Below, piece after piece: positions 8,991 through 18,698 of a stretch of DNA of 64,000 nucleotides (position 1 is the stretch's first letter; every line of letters begins with the position of its first letter). The notes below the pieces were generated by a model that searched no databases, had not been told where the DNA came from, and saw nothing but the letters and a program-made list of their open reading frames with translations. Source of the DNA: Parastagonospora avenae f. sp. tritici 18332-5 (Eukaryota; Ascomycota; Dothideomycetes; Pleosporales; Phaeosphaeriaceae); the NCBI GenBank assembly GCA_022559985.1, contig JAFJTR010000016.1:248001-312000 (forward strand), written 5' to 3'. A program made the position numbers and the translations under genes.

Positions 8991-11357
8991 TCAAGCAACC
9001 TGGTCATCCAGATTCTCCACAACAAGCCAGACCATCTTACTCATCTCCTCCTCTTGCCCAACTACACCTCTCCTAGCCTCCCTCCTCTCCCTCAACCTTT
9101 CCGACCTTGACTCCCTCCATTCCTGCCTCGCCTTCGCCTTGTCCTTCCTCAACTCCTTCCTCTTCGTCTTATATTCCTTCTTCGCCATTTTCCACTCCGA
9201 GCTTTTATTCGCCTTGCCTTTCCCCTTACCATGCGCCGCTTTCAACTCCCTCTTCTTATGCCTATGTTCGCGCTTGAGATCTCGGCGCTTTTGCTTCAGT
9301 GTCCGGCTCATTGCGCGTCGAGATCTTTTGTCGTCCATTTTGACATCTGCTTCGAGCTTCTCGTTTTGTGCTTTCTCGATGGCGAGGGCGCGCTCTTCGG
9401 CGATCTCGGAAGGGCTCTTCTTGCCCTTCTTGGCGGAGGCTTCGGCGGCATTGTTGATGGATTGGATGCGCTTGAGGAATGTTGCTTGCGTGTCTTCGTC
9501 GTCAGAGTCGGAGTCGGAATCAGAGTCGCTGTCCGAGTCGCTTGAGCTCGAGATGGAAGACGAGTCGTCATCATCGTCGAATTTGGCGGCTTTCTCGACA
9601 GTTTTCGTGGACTTTTCTACATGTTCGTAGCTTGGAGGGTCGAGAGAGGCTTTGCTGTCACCACGAAGCACGCCGCTTTCTTGAGCACTCGGTCCTGCGT
9701 CGTATGACGGCGGTAGGCCATCATCGTGTTGTGGTGACGGACCGCTGCTAGAGCCAGCAGCTGTGTTCCTAGCGTTGATTTCTGAGCTTAAGGCGTTTGC
9801 TCGCTCACCGAAATTTTGACCCCAAGCACTTGCTTGTTTGCCAAAATGCTCGCCCCAGTCCCCCATTCTCTTGCCAAATTCTTCGCTCATTTGGCCAAAG
9901 TTCTTAGCCATCGCTGCCCAGTCGTCGCCAGGCCTAGGTGGTCCTGACCTGCGAGGATGTTCCCAAGCCTGGCCACGATCGTATCTGGGAGGTCTATGAG
10001 CGCCGTGGTCCGTAGGACTATGAGAGCCACGGCCTCGACCGCCACGGCCTCGTCTTGAGCGACCAGAAGGTCCACGTCCAGGGCCACCGAATGGCCCATT
10101 CCCGGGTGCTCCAAATGTTCCATGGCTATGAGTACCGCGAGGTCCGTGTTGACCACCTCTTCCACGAGCATGCCGATTGTGATGCTCATGTCCAGGTTGT
10201 GTATTTACATCAGTCGCTTCTTCGAGGCCAGAGTGTGGCGGATCCTCAGGCTCAGACTTTTGGCCGGGGCTTGACGCAGTCTTGCTCTGGGCGCTCATTC
10301 TCTCAGCAATCTCGCGCAGCATTAAAGAGTGTGTACTTGACGCAGGCACGTTCGTATCAATAGCTTCTATCCACGGGTGGAGAGACTGGGCCCTTCTCTC
10401 CGCTGTACTGGCGTCATCCGCTGCGCCTGCAACAGCGCCTGCTCGCTGGCCCCGTTCCGTAGGTATAGGGAGAGCATTAAGGAGCGCGGAGAGAGACCGG
10501 AGCCAGACTTTGAGTCCTCGAGGAGCAAAGAAGACTTCGTTCGCGCTTCGAATGTAGTTTTGTACAATGCCAGATGTAGCAGCACCAGCAGACTCTGACG
10601 AAAGCAGATCATCCACAGTTATGCCTGAAGCTACACACAAAGAGTTCAACCCGTCGATGAATTCAGTAAACTCTGCTGGCCGGATAGAATGCGCATGTAT
10701 AGCTTTGGCGTATGCTCTCAAAAATTGAACCGTATCGTCTCCTGTTCGGGCATTCGCTTCTTGAGGGATGGCAATACGTCTGGTAAGTCTAGGTGCGTAT
10801 TGAGCATCCGCATCAGGCTCATGGCGTGTGAAGTTCAACGCTTGGCTGAGTAGTTCGGCAGTCCGACCTGGCAAAACAACTGAAGGTAGGCTCCTGGCTC
10901 CAGTCTGTCCGACTGGAATATTGGTACTTGTCTCGACATGTTGAACAGGTACAGATGTTTCGTGTTGGTTCGTGATGTTAGCATACTCCGGTGCCTGCTC
11001 ATTCTCCGCATCTAGCTCTTCTCCTCTGATTCGGTACTCCCAAATTTCCGGTTCGTTGGGCCCTTCGTTCAAAGTCAAACGATGCGCTTCTATTTGGTTC
11101 GGATCTAACGGCGTTACTCCATTACGCGCATCGCTGACAGCCTGATGTTGTGCCTCGTCATACGAAGGTGGCAAATCATCGTACTCTGGTCCGCCTCTGG
11201 GGCTTTGAAGTGGTGTTGGGTCAAATTCGGCATCGGAATCATCCGCAATTGATACTGAGCGGGGAGTGAATGGCGCGCTAGAATTTGAAGATAGTGAAGG
11301 TGGAGGAAGGGTGATATTGAGGTTTGCATTAGTGGGGTTAAGAGGCTGGTTAGCCAT
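8991..11357 (-). CDS. Large PPxY / RGG / Ser-Asp-rich multidomain protein
   Basis: A single exon of 788 residues with an ATG at 11357. In order: a Ser/Pro-rich N-terminus with LPPSYDEAQ (PPSY at residues 63-66); a conserved-looking alpha-helical block (about 165-310) containing TRHEPDADAQYAPRLTRRIAIPQEA, HSIRPAEFTEFIDGLNSLC and GLKVWLRSLSALLNALP; a Gly/Arg/His-rich stretch with RGRGG, GRGRGS and many GPR repeats (about 400-480); two more PPSY motifs (about 555 and 580); an Asp run and Ser-Asp repeats (about 595-625); and a strongly basic coiled C-terminus. PPxY motifs suit binding to WW domains of Nedd4/Rsp5 ligases, and RGG repeats suit RNA binding. Conserved fungal protein of unknown function; these roles are inferences from motifs. 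Confidence 0.8.
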   Translation of the reverse strand: MANQPLNPTNANLNITLPPPSLSSNSSAPFTPRSVSIADDSDAEFDPTPLQSPRGGPEYDDLPPSYDEAQHQAVSDARNGVTPLDPNQIEAHRLTLNEGPNEPEIWEYRIRGEELDAENEQAPEYANITNQHETSVPVQHVETSTNIPVGQTGARSLPSVVLPGRTAELLSQALNFTRHEPDADAQYAPRLTRRIAIPQEANARTGDDTVQFLRAYAKAIHAHSIRPAEFTEFIDGLNSLCVASGITVDDLLSSESAGAATSGIVQNYIRSANEVFFAPRGLKVWLRSLSALLNALPIPTERGQRAGAVAGAADDASTAERRAQSLHPWIEAIDTNVPASSTHSLMLREIAERMSAQSKTASSPGQKSEPEDPPHSGLEEATDVNTQPGHEHHNRHARGRGGQHGPRGTHSHGTFGAPGNGPFGGPGRGPSGRSRRGRGGRGRGSHSPTDHGAHRPPRYDRGQAWEHPRRSGPPRPGDDWAAMAKNFGQMSEEFGKRMGDWGEHFGKQASAWGQNFGERANALSSEINARNTAAGSSSGPSPQHDDGLPPSYDAGPSAQESGVLRGDSKASLDPPSYEHVEKSTKTVEKAAKFDDDDDSSSISSSSDSDSDSDSDSDSDDEDTQATFLKRIQSINNAAEASAKKGKKSPSEIAEERALAIEKAQNEKLEADVKMDDKRSRRAMSRTLKQKRRDLKREHRHKKRELKAAHGKGKGKANKSSEWKMAKKEYKTKRKELRKDKAKARQEWRESRSERLRERREARRGVVGQEEEMSKMVWLVVENLDDQVA

Positions 11358-12028
11358 GACTGCTGATGCCGAATGTCCCTGACCACAGTAACGTAGATGA
11401 AGTGGACCGGTGCAAGGCGTTGTAGTATGTTGGCAATGCGTTTGAAAGCTTGTATTAGCAGCTCTTTTTACCTGGGCTGTGCAATCGTGTTCATTAGGTC
11501 GCTTTTGTTGCTGCCTGGTCGGCTAGCACCCCGCCCAATGATGCTTCGGTAACCGCGCGTCTTAAGTTACGTGCACACTTCTTACAGCCAACCTTGCCTC
11601 TGTGTATCGTTCACTCAACCTCTCATTTCTTCACACTGCGCCTAATTCTACAGCATGTACGCAGTCGGGATTTGCTGCGCTTGTTCATAGCCACACGCCT
11701 CGTGTCCCTACCAAGCGAGCTATCGAAAAAGCAGCATTTACGCCTGAAAGCGCTACTGCCTTGCAACCTTAATCATGAGCAGGCTGCTAGTCACGCGCAA
11801 ATGATTAGGTTGATCGAAGAGATAAACTCGTTCGTCCTCTTCTATGATGACATCATGGATCTTAGGACCACTAGTAATGGACTTCCACAATTAGCCTGTC
11901 CTTTGTGGACCCCTTAGGCGCGCCGCATCTCGTTCATATGCTCAACGATCAAGTAGAACTTTCATCACAAGCTTAATCTGACTTCATCTTAGCATGCACC
12001 CGCCGCGCTGCAAGACTGGTATATTGGA
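11358..12028. other. Divergent intergenic region
   Basis: 671 bp between the divergent large PPxY gene and the flavin monooxygenase gene. An open frame at about 11594-11917 lacks an ATG and recognisable content; I treat the region as promoter sequence. Confidence 0.5.
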
Positions 12029-13654
12029 ATGACGGAGCGTACGACAGTTGCCGTTGTAGGGCTTGGTGCAGCTGGTTTGGTGGCACTGAAGAATTTGAAA
12101 GAGCAAGGCTTCGATGTGACAGGATTCGAGCGAAACGACTATGTTGGGGGATTATGGAAGTACGCCGAGGACGATCGAACGTCTGTGTTGAGTACGACAG
12201 TCGTGAATATATCGAAAGAAAGAGGCTGTTTCACAGACTTCCTTTATTCTGACAGTCAGTATGCATACATAAATTTCATTGGAGTCAGAACGGCTATTGA
12301 CATTTTTACAGCTGTCCCATCTTACCCTACAGCCGCTCAGGTACATCAGTATCTCGTGAGCTATGCCAGACATTTCAATCTCGAGCCGCACTTCCGCCTC
12401 AGTGTATCAATTCAACAGATTTTATTCGATTCTGACCGACAGCAATGGGTTGTTCGAATTGCGGAACACAAAGACCAATACTTTGATAAAATTGTAGTTA
12501 CAATAGGCGGCACGGTCGGCCAACCCAGCATGCCTTCAGTACCTGGACTAGAAGACTTCCAAGGCTCAAGCATCCACGTACAATCCTTTAAGCACCCACG
12601 AGACTTCACCGGCAAACGCGTCATGGTCGTAGGCTTCGGCAACAGCGCAGCAGACACCTCCACCCAACTAGTCGGCGTAGCAGGTAAAATCTACCTCGCG
12701 CATCGTCACGGCGCTCGCATAGTTCCTCGCATGCACAACGGCAAACCGATCGATCACAACCACAGCCTCCGATTATTCCGCATATCCAGCCTTGTCCTGA
12801 AATACTTCCCGCGTTTTGCCGAACACCAATTCGACAAATTCATGAAGAAGTACCAAGACATGAATTTCAAGTTGAAACCAGAATGGGGCTTCGAGCCAGC
12901 TCAAAAGGTGCCCATGGTATCCGACACCCTCGTCGACCATCTCCACGCCGGGGACATCGAATCCGTACCCGGCGTAAAGAAGGTCGTCGACAGCAACACC
13001 GTGGAGCTCTCAAACGGCCGCCAAATCCACGTGGATGCCATAATATGGTGCACGGGATACAAATCCGACTTCAGCATCATGCACCCCGACTACGACCCCA
13101 GCGCGGCCCCCATCACAGCATGGACGCAAGCGCAAGCCTCCAACGGCAAATCCCTCTTCAATCTATACCTGAACGTCTTTTCGGCCCGGAAACCGGATAG
13201 TCTGGCGTTCATTGGCAATGTGTACTTTGCGCTCGGTGGGTTTCACATCTTTGACATGGCGGCCATGGCGATTGCGCAGGTGTTCAAGGGCGCTTCGAGA
13301 CTGCCTGCGCAAGCGGAGTTGGAAGACGATATCAAGAGGCAGCATGCGTGGCTTGCAGACCTCGCGGGCTATGGGTATAACATTAGTCCCGGGAATGTCG
13401 ACGGTGGGCCGTGGATGCAGAAGATGAATGAATTGGGCGGCACGGGCGTGGATGACTACTTGGGGTATGGGCTGAAAGGGTGGTGGTTTTGGCTGTGGAA
13501 TATGTGGTTTTGTCATCTTTTGATGGATGCGATTTGGGCGCCGTGTATATATCGTGTTTTCGAGGGTGATAAGAGGAAGAGTTGGATGGGAGCGAGGGAC
13601 GCGATTGAGAAGATGAACGCAAGCGGCACGGCGGCAAAAGAGAAGGACTCATAG
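12029..13654 (+). CDS. FAD/NADPH-dependent flavin monooxygenase (FMO-like)
   Basis: The FAD Rossmann motif VVGLGAAGL starts at residue 9, followed by GFERNDYVGGLWKY. FQGSSIHVQSFKHP is an FMO-signature-like segment (FxGxxxHxxxF), VMVVGFGNSAAD is the NADPH-binding GxGxxA/G motif, and IIWCTGYKSDF is the late ATG-like motif. The open frame is continuous for 541 codons, but bases 12255-12311 look like a 57-nt intron (GTCAGT donor, CTATTGAC-like branch, TTTTACAG acceptor). Removing it turns an unusual 19-residue insertion into the expected FxDFxYxD-VPSYPTAAQVHQYL and gives 522 residues. A C-terminal Trp-rich hydrophobic stretch (KGWWFWLWNMWFCHLLMDAIW) may anchor it to membrane. Such enzymes oxygenate N, S or carbonyl substrates; the substrate is unknown. 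Confidence 0.88.
   Translation: MTERTTVAVVGLGAAGLVALKNLKEQGFDVTGFERNDYVGGLWKYAEDDRTSVLSTTVVNISKERGCFTDFLYSDSQYAYINFIGVRTAIDIFTAVPSYPTAAQVHQYLVSYARHFNLEPHFRLSVSIQQILFDSDRQQWVVRIAEHKDQYFDKIVVTIGGTVGQPSMPSVPGLEDFQGSSIHVQSFKHPRDFTGKRVMVVGFGNSAADTSTQLVGVAGKIYLAHRHGARIVPRMHNGKPIDHNHSLRLFRISSLVLKYFPRFAEHQFDKFMKKYQDMNFKLKPEWGFEPAQKVPMVSDTLVDHLHAGDIESVPGVKKVVDSNTVELSNGRQIHVDAIIWCTGYKSDFSIMHPDYDPSAAPITAWTQAQASNGKSLFNLYLNVFSARKPDSLAFIGNVYFALGGFHIFDMAAMAIAQVFKGASRLPAQAELEDDIKRQHAWLADLAGYGYNISPGNVDGGPWMQKMNELGGTGVDDYLGYGLKGWWFWLWNMWFCHLLMDAIWAPCIYRVFEGDKRKSWMGARDAIEKMNASGTAAKEKDS
12255..12311 (+). other. Probable in-frame, stop-free intron (57 nt)
   Basis: The length is a multiple of three and there is no stop codon, so it is invisible to open-frame scanning. 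GTCAGT and ACAG borders, and restoration of the family motif on removal, support it as an intron. Retention would yield a 19-residue-longer protein. Confidence 0.7.
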
Positions 13655-13738
13655 CGTGTTAGAAAGAGAGTCATTTTATCTCACGTCACATGATTCGTAA
13701 GTTTGCAGCTCGACGTACTGCGCTCCGCCCACTCTGAG

Positions 13739-15531
13739 CTATTTCACGACATCACTGACGATCACGTCCTCACCCGCTGCTAATCTGCGCTCCGCCTCTT
13801 CTATCATCGCCCGCGGCCCTACGTATCCCTTGTTTCTGATCCACGAATACCATCCAGTAAGTAGAATTGTGCATCCGCCGGTCATGACACTCGTGTAGTT
13901 CATCGTCGTCTCGTCAAATGGCCGCGCGAAAGGGAAGCAGTAGATTACAATCCAAATGCACATGTAGCATGTCGCGATACCCGCGACAACGTAGAAGACG
14001 GGATTGGACATGCGGAACGGGCCGGGCGTAACGTGTCGTCGGCGGCTGAAGATGTTGGGAATGATGAAGGCGAGGTAGGATAGAGAAGCGAGGACGATGA
14101 AGGATCCGACGAACGCAGAAAAGGCAGTCGTGCTACCGACGTATACGGCGCCGATGATGGTGTTGAGGATCGCGCAAGTAAGCGTAGCGTTGAGCGGATT
14201 TCCCCATGTATGATTCACCTTCCCGACCCATGCGGAAAATGGCGTTGCGCGGTCGCGCCCCAGCGTCCAGAGCATGCGACCGGTAGTGAGGTAGCAGCCA
14301 ATGTTTGTGCAAAACATGGGCAGAAAGATAACGATCAGGAGACCGACGGAGCCGGCATGGCTGTTTGTTGCCTGTCGGTATAGCTCGGCGAGGGGGAACG
14401 GCCAGGGGTTGGCGAAGAGCGAGGGCAGGTCGTTGACAGAGTAGAAGATTGTGATGACGTAGAGGAAGGCGGTGGTAAAGCCGACGGCGTATTGGGCGAG
14501 GATGGCTTTGGGGATGTTGACGCGGGGATTGGGAATCTCTTCGGCGATGTGGGAGATGCAATCACTGTTGGCATGGTCAGCACACAGAACTTCATGACAT
14601 GGAAAAGACGTACGGCGTTCCAACAGCAAAAGCGCCGTTGAGCATGCCAGCCATGAAGACGAAACCATTGTTGCTCCAGCCCGTCCCGTTCTCCCATTCT
14701 CTCCACACGAATGCATTGCTCGCATAGCCCTTGCCAGTCCTGCTAGGCATGATGGCACAAACCAAAATTGTAACGAAGACTCCAGCCAAGATGAGGAATA
14801 AACCAATCTTGGTTATGGTAGGTAGTGCGCGGTTCATGAGCATGACAATCAATGCAGTAAACCAGGTTATCATAAGGTAGACAACAAACACCTGCCATCG
14901 TTCGTATGCGTAGTCTTCATGGAAGAGTCCGTACATGGAAATGATCTGGTTGGCGCAAATGGAGGATATGGATGCGGTGCCGAAGAGCCAGCCGAGAAAG
15001 TTCCACCTATTGGTCACAAGTCAGTATTGTACGCAAAGTTATGCTTCGATAATAAAGTAGCAATATATCGAATCTAGAGAGACTTACCACCCAGCGAAAA
15101 AGCCTGTAGCTTTGCCGTATTTCGCGCCTGCTGTTACGCTGGCCCAGTGATATACACCCGAAGAAGATGGAATCGCAGAAGCCATCTCAGCGATACAGGC
15201 TGCGATCAAGAAGTACATGCATGACACTGCAATGAATGCATATATCACACCAGGTGGCCCGCCATTATAAAGTGCGATGACCTGTTGCAAATGATTAGTA
15301 TTACACCTTGGTTGTATTCCTCTCTGAAGAATGGAGAAGTGAGTGAGAACTTACGATTGAACCTCCAAGTGCCGCCCACACATTTCCAGTTGTGATACCA
15401 ATTGAGCAAATTGACAAGAGACTGAATTGTCTTTCGAGCTCCTGTTTGTGCCCAGACGCATTCAAAACCTCACCCACGTCCACCGAGTCGTCAACCTCAT
15501 AGCGAGGCGTCTCGTCACTTTTCTTCTCCAT
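13739..15531 (-). CDS. APC-family amino-acid/GABA permease
   Basis: Four exons, 15531-15355, 15281-15088, 15006-14614 and 14564-13739, join in frame to 529 residues; introns are 73, 81 and 49 nt. The ATG at 15531 is the first in frame. The protein has about twelve hydrophobic segments and the family hallmarks: FSLLSICSIGITTGNVWAALGGSIVIALYNGGPPGV (TM1-2 with the fungal GABA-permease GGP), AEMASAIPSSSGVYHWA, GWWNFLGWLFGTASIS, DCISHIAEEIPNPRVNIPKAI (the E-E-x-x-N-P motif after TM6) and GRDRATPFSAWVGKVN. It matches Uga4-like permeases importing GABA or related amines through the plasma membrane. The gene is convergent with the FMO gene, with only 84 bp between stop codons. Confidence 0.92.
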
Positions 15532-16822
15532 GCCGAGAGAATCGTTTGCACGCCACGCGAGCACTGAGTACTAGAGATTCGGCAGGAGTTGGACCCAAAA
15601 TTCAAGAAAGTGCGCTGACTTGCGCTGGTGAAATATAGATAATCGATTGCAGATCGAACGACGAAGCTTGACAGAAGAAGTAAAGGAACCAGCAATCGAG
15701 CAGATCGACGGGTAGAAGAATCGGCAAGCTGCGCTGGAAGCTGTCCACAGTACTGGGACTCTAACCGCAGTAAATAGGGCCGAAGAGAGGATGAACCTGG
15801 TTCGCTGCTGTCGGCCAACACGTTGACATTGCATGCTTCAGCTGCAGCAAGCTTGGACAGCTCGTCCCTATCGCCCTTGCATGAGACATTTACGTTTGAG
15901 CCTGTGCTAAGCGACTCCACAGATAGCAATTGCAGAACGACTCCGGGCAGTGTCCTGTCTTGTCATGGTCCCTGCTTGCCAGCAGGGAAGATGGTCGAGA
16001 CGCTATCTCCGCAGATGCGGGTGATACGGTAATCGAAACCTTGTGATAAAGTTCTTATCAGACCATGCAGAGACCAAGAGACGTCGAATGCAAGGATGCG
16101 GAGGGACCGTGGTGATGTTACTGGCCAATTAAGGCTGCGAGGGCCGATGCTGGATAAGTACCCGCAGACGCGGCTGCGGCTGTGTGGGTAAGACGGTCGC
16201 GTAAAGCATGAGATAACAAATCTGCCGATTTGGAGTTCACGTCACGACTCATCCTCATCGACATGGGTGCTATTGAATTGTCGGCACCTGCGGTGGTCAA
16301 CGTCGAAGAAGGTTCGAAGTTTGGAACGCTGTCAGTCAGATGGAGCTCCCGTCCTCCCTCCCGCGCAGGGTCCGACGGACACTTGCATGCGCCGCCGCGC
16401 GCGCGCTAAACCCCACCCCACGCGTTCCTTTTCGGCTCCACGGAGCTCCGAAATCGCGCATTGGTCAACGAAGGAACTAACCGTCCAGTGCACGAACCGA
16501 CTGCAAAGCGCTTTCATAAAGAGTAATGAATTAGTTCCGACAGGCGGGAATACGTGATGTTGGCTGCAGATTGCTAGCCGGGAAGAAATCTGGAATGGGC
16601 CGCACGAATGCACTGTGGGTCGGAAGAGACTACCCATCTAGTATAGTGACATGTCTTGCTGTACATTGTAAGTTAACTCCATGAAAGTAGCACCGCTGCT
16701 TACACCGAGCCCGTCGCCCGTACCTACAAAACCAATAATTACCTTTGCCGTTTCTTCGTCGTGAAGCGTGAGCCGTCTCCATCTATGACACATGTTTTTT
16801 ACATCCTGCAGGGGCAACGCAC
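15532..16822. other. Gene-free stretch upstream of the permease
   Basis: About 1.3 kb with only short overlapping frames on both strands and no recognisable protein. It holds the permease promoter and the 3' flank of the GFA-family gene. Confidence 0.5.
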
Positions 16823-17647
16823 TCAGGCGTTGCGCATCTCGCTGTCGTCGGCCTCAACATCGCCAATTTTCCTCTTGGTAGGCGTGGCCTGTCCTGAGCT
16901 GACCAACTCGTCGGTATCGCCCTCAGTCCACTCGGTGACTTCCCATTCCACCTGTATGGCAGAAGCAGAGTGACCACCGCGGTGCTGCTTGAAGCGTCCC
17001 AGTCTCGTGTTCCGGACTATCTCCTCAAACCATGGAGCGCCCCGTGACGAAGGTTCTGACCGTACTACAGTTCGCTTGCTGTGGGACCGCGATGGTCCTG
17101 CGACAGTCGCTGTGGCTTCGTCTTCGCTGCTGTCACTGCTGGGCAAGAACCCCATTTCGCCTAGCAGGTCCTGGTCGTCGTCCAACAAGCTTCCAACCGT
17201 TAGCGAGATGTGTTCGGCATCGTCGCGTGTGCGCTCATTCCAGGATGAGAGTTGTGTACCGCAGTATCCGCAGAATACTCGGCGTTGGTTTGACATGAGC
17301 GGCGAAACGAAGGACCGCCGAATGCTCGATCGCGTTTCGTCGGGAAATTGTGCAAAGGTGGCTGACGTGTACCACGGGAGAGGAACACGCAGCCAGAGGG
17401 TGAGTGGGTTGGCGGAGAGATGACCTAGACGGCAGTTAGCGCATAGCTCTCCACAGCTTGAGTGCTCGAAGCATGACATGACATTGGTAAAGTACGGTCA
17501 AGCTTCACGAGAAGTTGGGACGGACTTACGAGATGCAGATGTGTTGTCGTATAGCAGTTGAGCCAGCCGCAATTCTTGTGACGGCATCTCGACAACATAG
17601 CGATTGCGACCACACGCGCAAGATCCGTGCAGCGTCCTCGTCTCCAT
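16823..17647 (-). CDS. CENP-V/GFA-family (glutathione-dependent formaldehyde-activating-like) protein
   Basis: Exons 17647-17530 and 17424-16823 with a 105-nt intron give 239 residues. The start is the ATG at 17647, just ahead of the zinc motif GSCACGRNRY (CxC). LAQLLYDNTSASR joins across the splice to HLSANPLTLWLRVPLPWY; then DETRSSIRRSF and VFCGYCGTQLSSWNE (CxxC) follow, giving the short fungal form of the fold. Residues after about 125 are acidic and Ser-rich (SSDSSEDE) and end with a WEVTEWTEGD segment and a basic patch, not part of the canonical domain. Family members bind zinc; catalysis is doubtful for most fungal ones. A conserved second Cys pair seen in bacterial Gfa was not found. 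Confidence 0.85.
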
Positions 17648-18698
17648 GGCTGAATCTGGAGGTGCAGTTCGCTTCGTGATTTCTGATATGTACGATGTTG
17701 TGTTGCGAGTTTCAAATAGCACGGTAATCCTTCAAGCCGATGTCGAGCACTTGAAGGTTTGTTGTGACTGCGAGATGGAAAGTTTTAGAAATTGCCTGAA
17801 CATCCTCGCGCTTTCCGTTGCAGATGTCCGTGCACAACCTCGTGGAACTGGCATCACCTTGGTTCCTCACCGTCACTTCATCGTCACGACAACAGAAAGA
17901 CATTCTTGCAAGCCCTTTCTCTCGATTCGCTCTTATTGCGGGTCGCTCCATGGAGGAACGTGTCATGGAGGCGTATCGAATTGAAGACATAGCTATCGCC
18001 ACTCTGCAGCTCGAGGCAGCAAACGAATATAGATCATGCGAGGGATTGATGCACTTGCGACCTGCCCAAAAATTCAACGAACAAAAAATTGGGACGAGTC
18101 ATATAGCGAAGTATACAAGAGGGTTGAGATATGAAGGAGCTCGACAACCTGAGCGAGTCATGTGATCCCTTAGCGTTGGGGGCTTGAGTCAGTGAACTTG
18201 ACGCGTCTGCAACGCGCTCTCCTCTTTCCATCGACTATATGCATTGATGATGAGGTCAAATCGTTATCTAAAACACTTAGTCCCTTCAAAATGACTATTT
18301 CAATATCACAATGTCAATCTTACTAGGCTTATACTCACCAATTGATACACTGGCGTTGAAGTTCGAAGTGCAATGCAATCGTCTTCCCCGCATCCCCACA
18401 TTCGCGGATGACGACTGAGCTCGACACAGGAAAGCTTTATCCGCGCTGCTATGTCTTCGTTACCCGCGACACGGTCTCAGGACCCTTCAGAGAAACCACG
18501 CTAGCATTTGATCGTCCTCTCATTGGATACTGGCCCGAGAAACGGTTCCTGTGACTGAGCTTAGGACCTTCCTTGACCCCGGATTTAGCATTGAGGAAGA
18601 TTGTATATAGCTTTCAGGAGCTTCTGCCAACAACATAATCGAATTTCCGCTCTCTTTCTGCTACCCTGCCAATATTGCAACGAGAATTCTGTCATCCT
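17648..18698. other. Divergent intergenic region
   Basis: 1.05 kb between the GFA-family gene and the second AtuA-like gene. Several short frames on both strands show no family resemblance. Presumed promoters for both genes. Confidence 0.45.

Noticed and set aside
9139..9630. 163-codon plus-strand frame rich in Ser/Glu/Leu
   Set aside because: It is the complement of the Ser-Asp and Lys/Arg-rich coding sequence of the large minus-strand protein.
11594..11917. 107-codon plus-strand frame upstream of the flavin monooxygenase
   Set aside because: It begins with TTG, has no in-frame ATG near its start, no domain and no splice partners; it lies in a divergent promoter.
11357..15531. A secondary-metabolite cluster around the flavin monooxygenase and permease
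   Set aside because: No core synthase, regulator or other tailoring enzyme lies nearby; the neighbours are unrelated housekeeping-type genes.
15462..15929. 155-codon minus-strand frame over the permease 5' end
   Set aside because: It is in a different frame from the permease exon, which has clear homology; a shadow.
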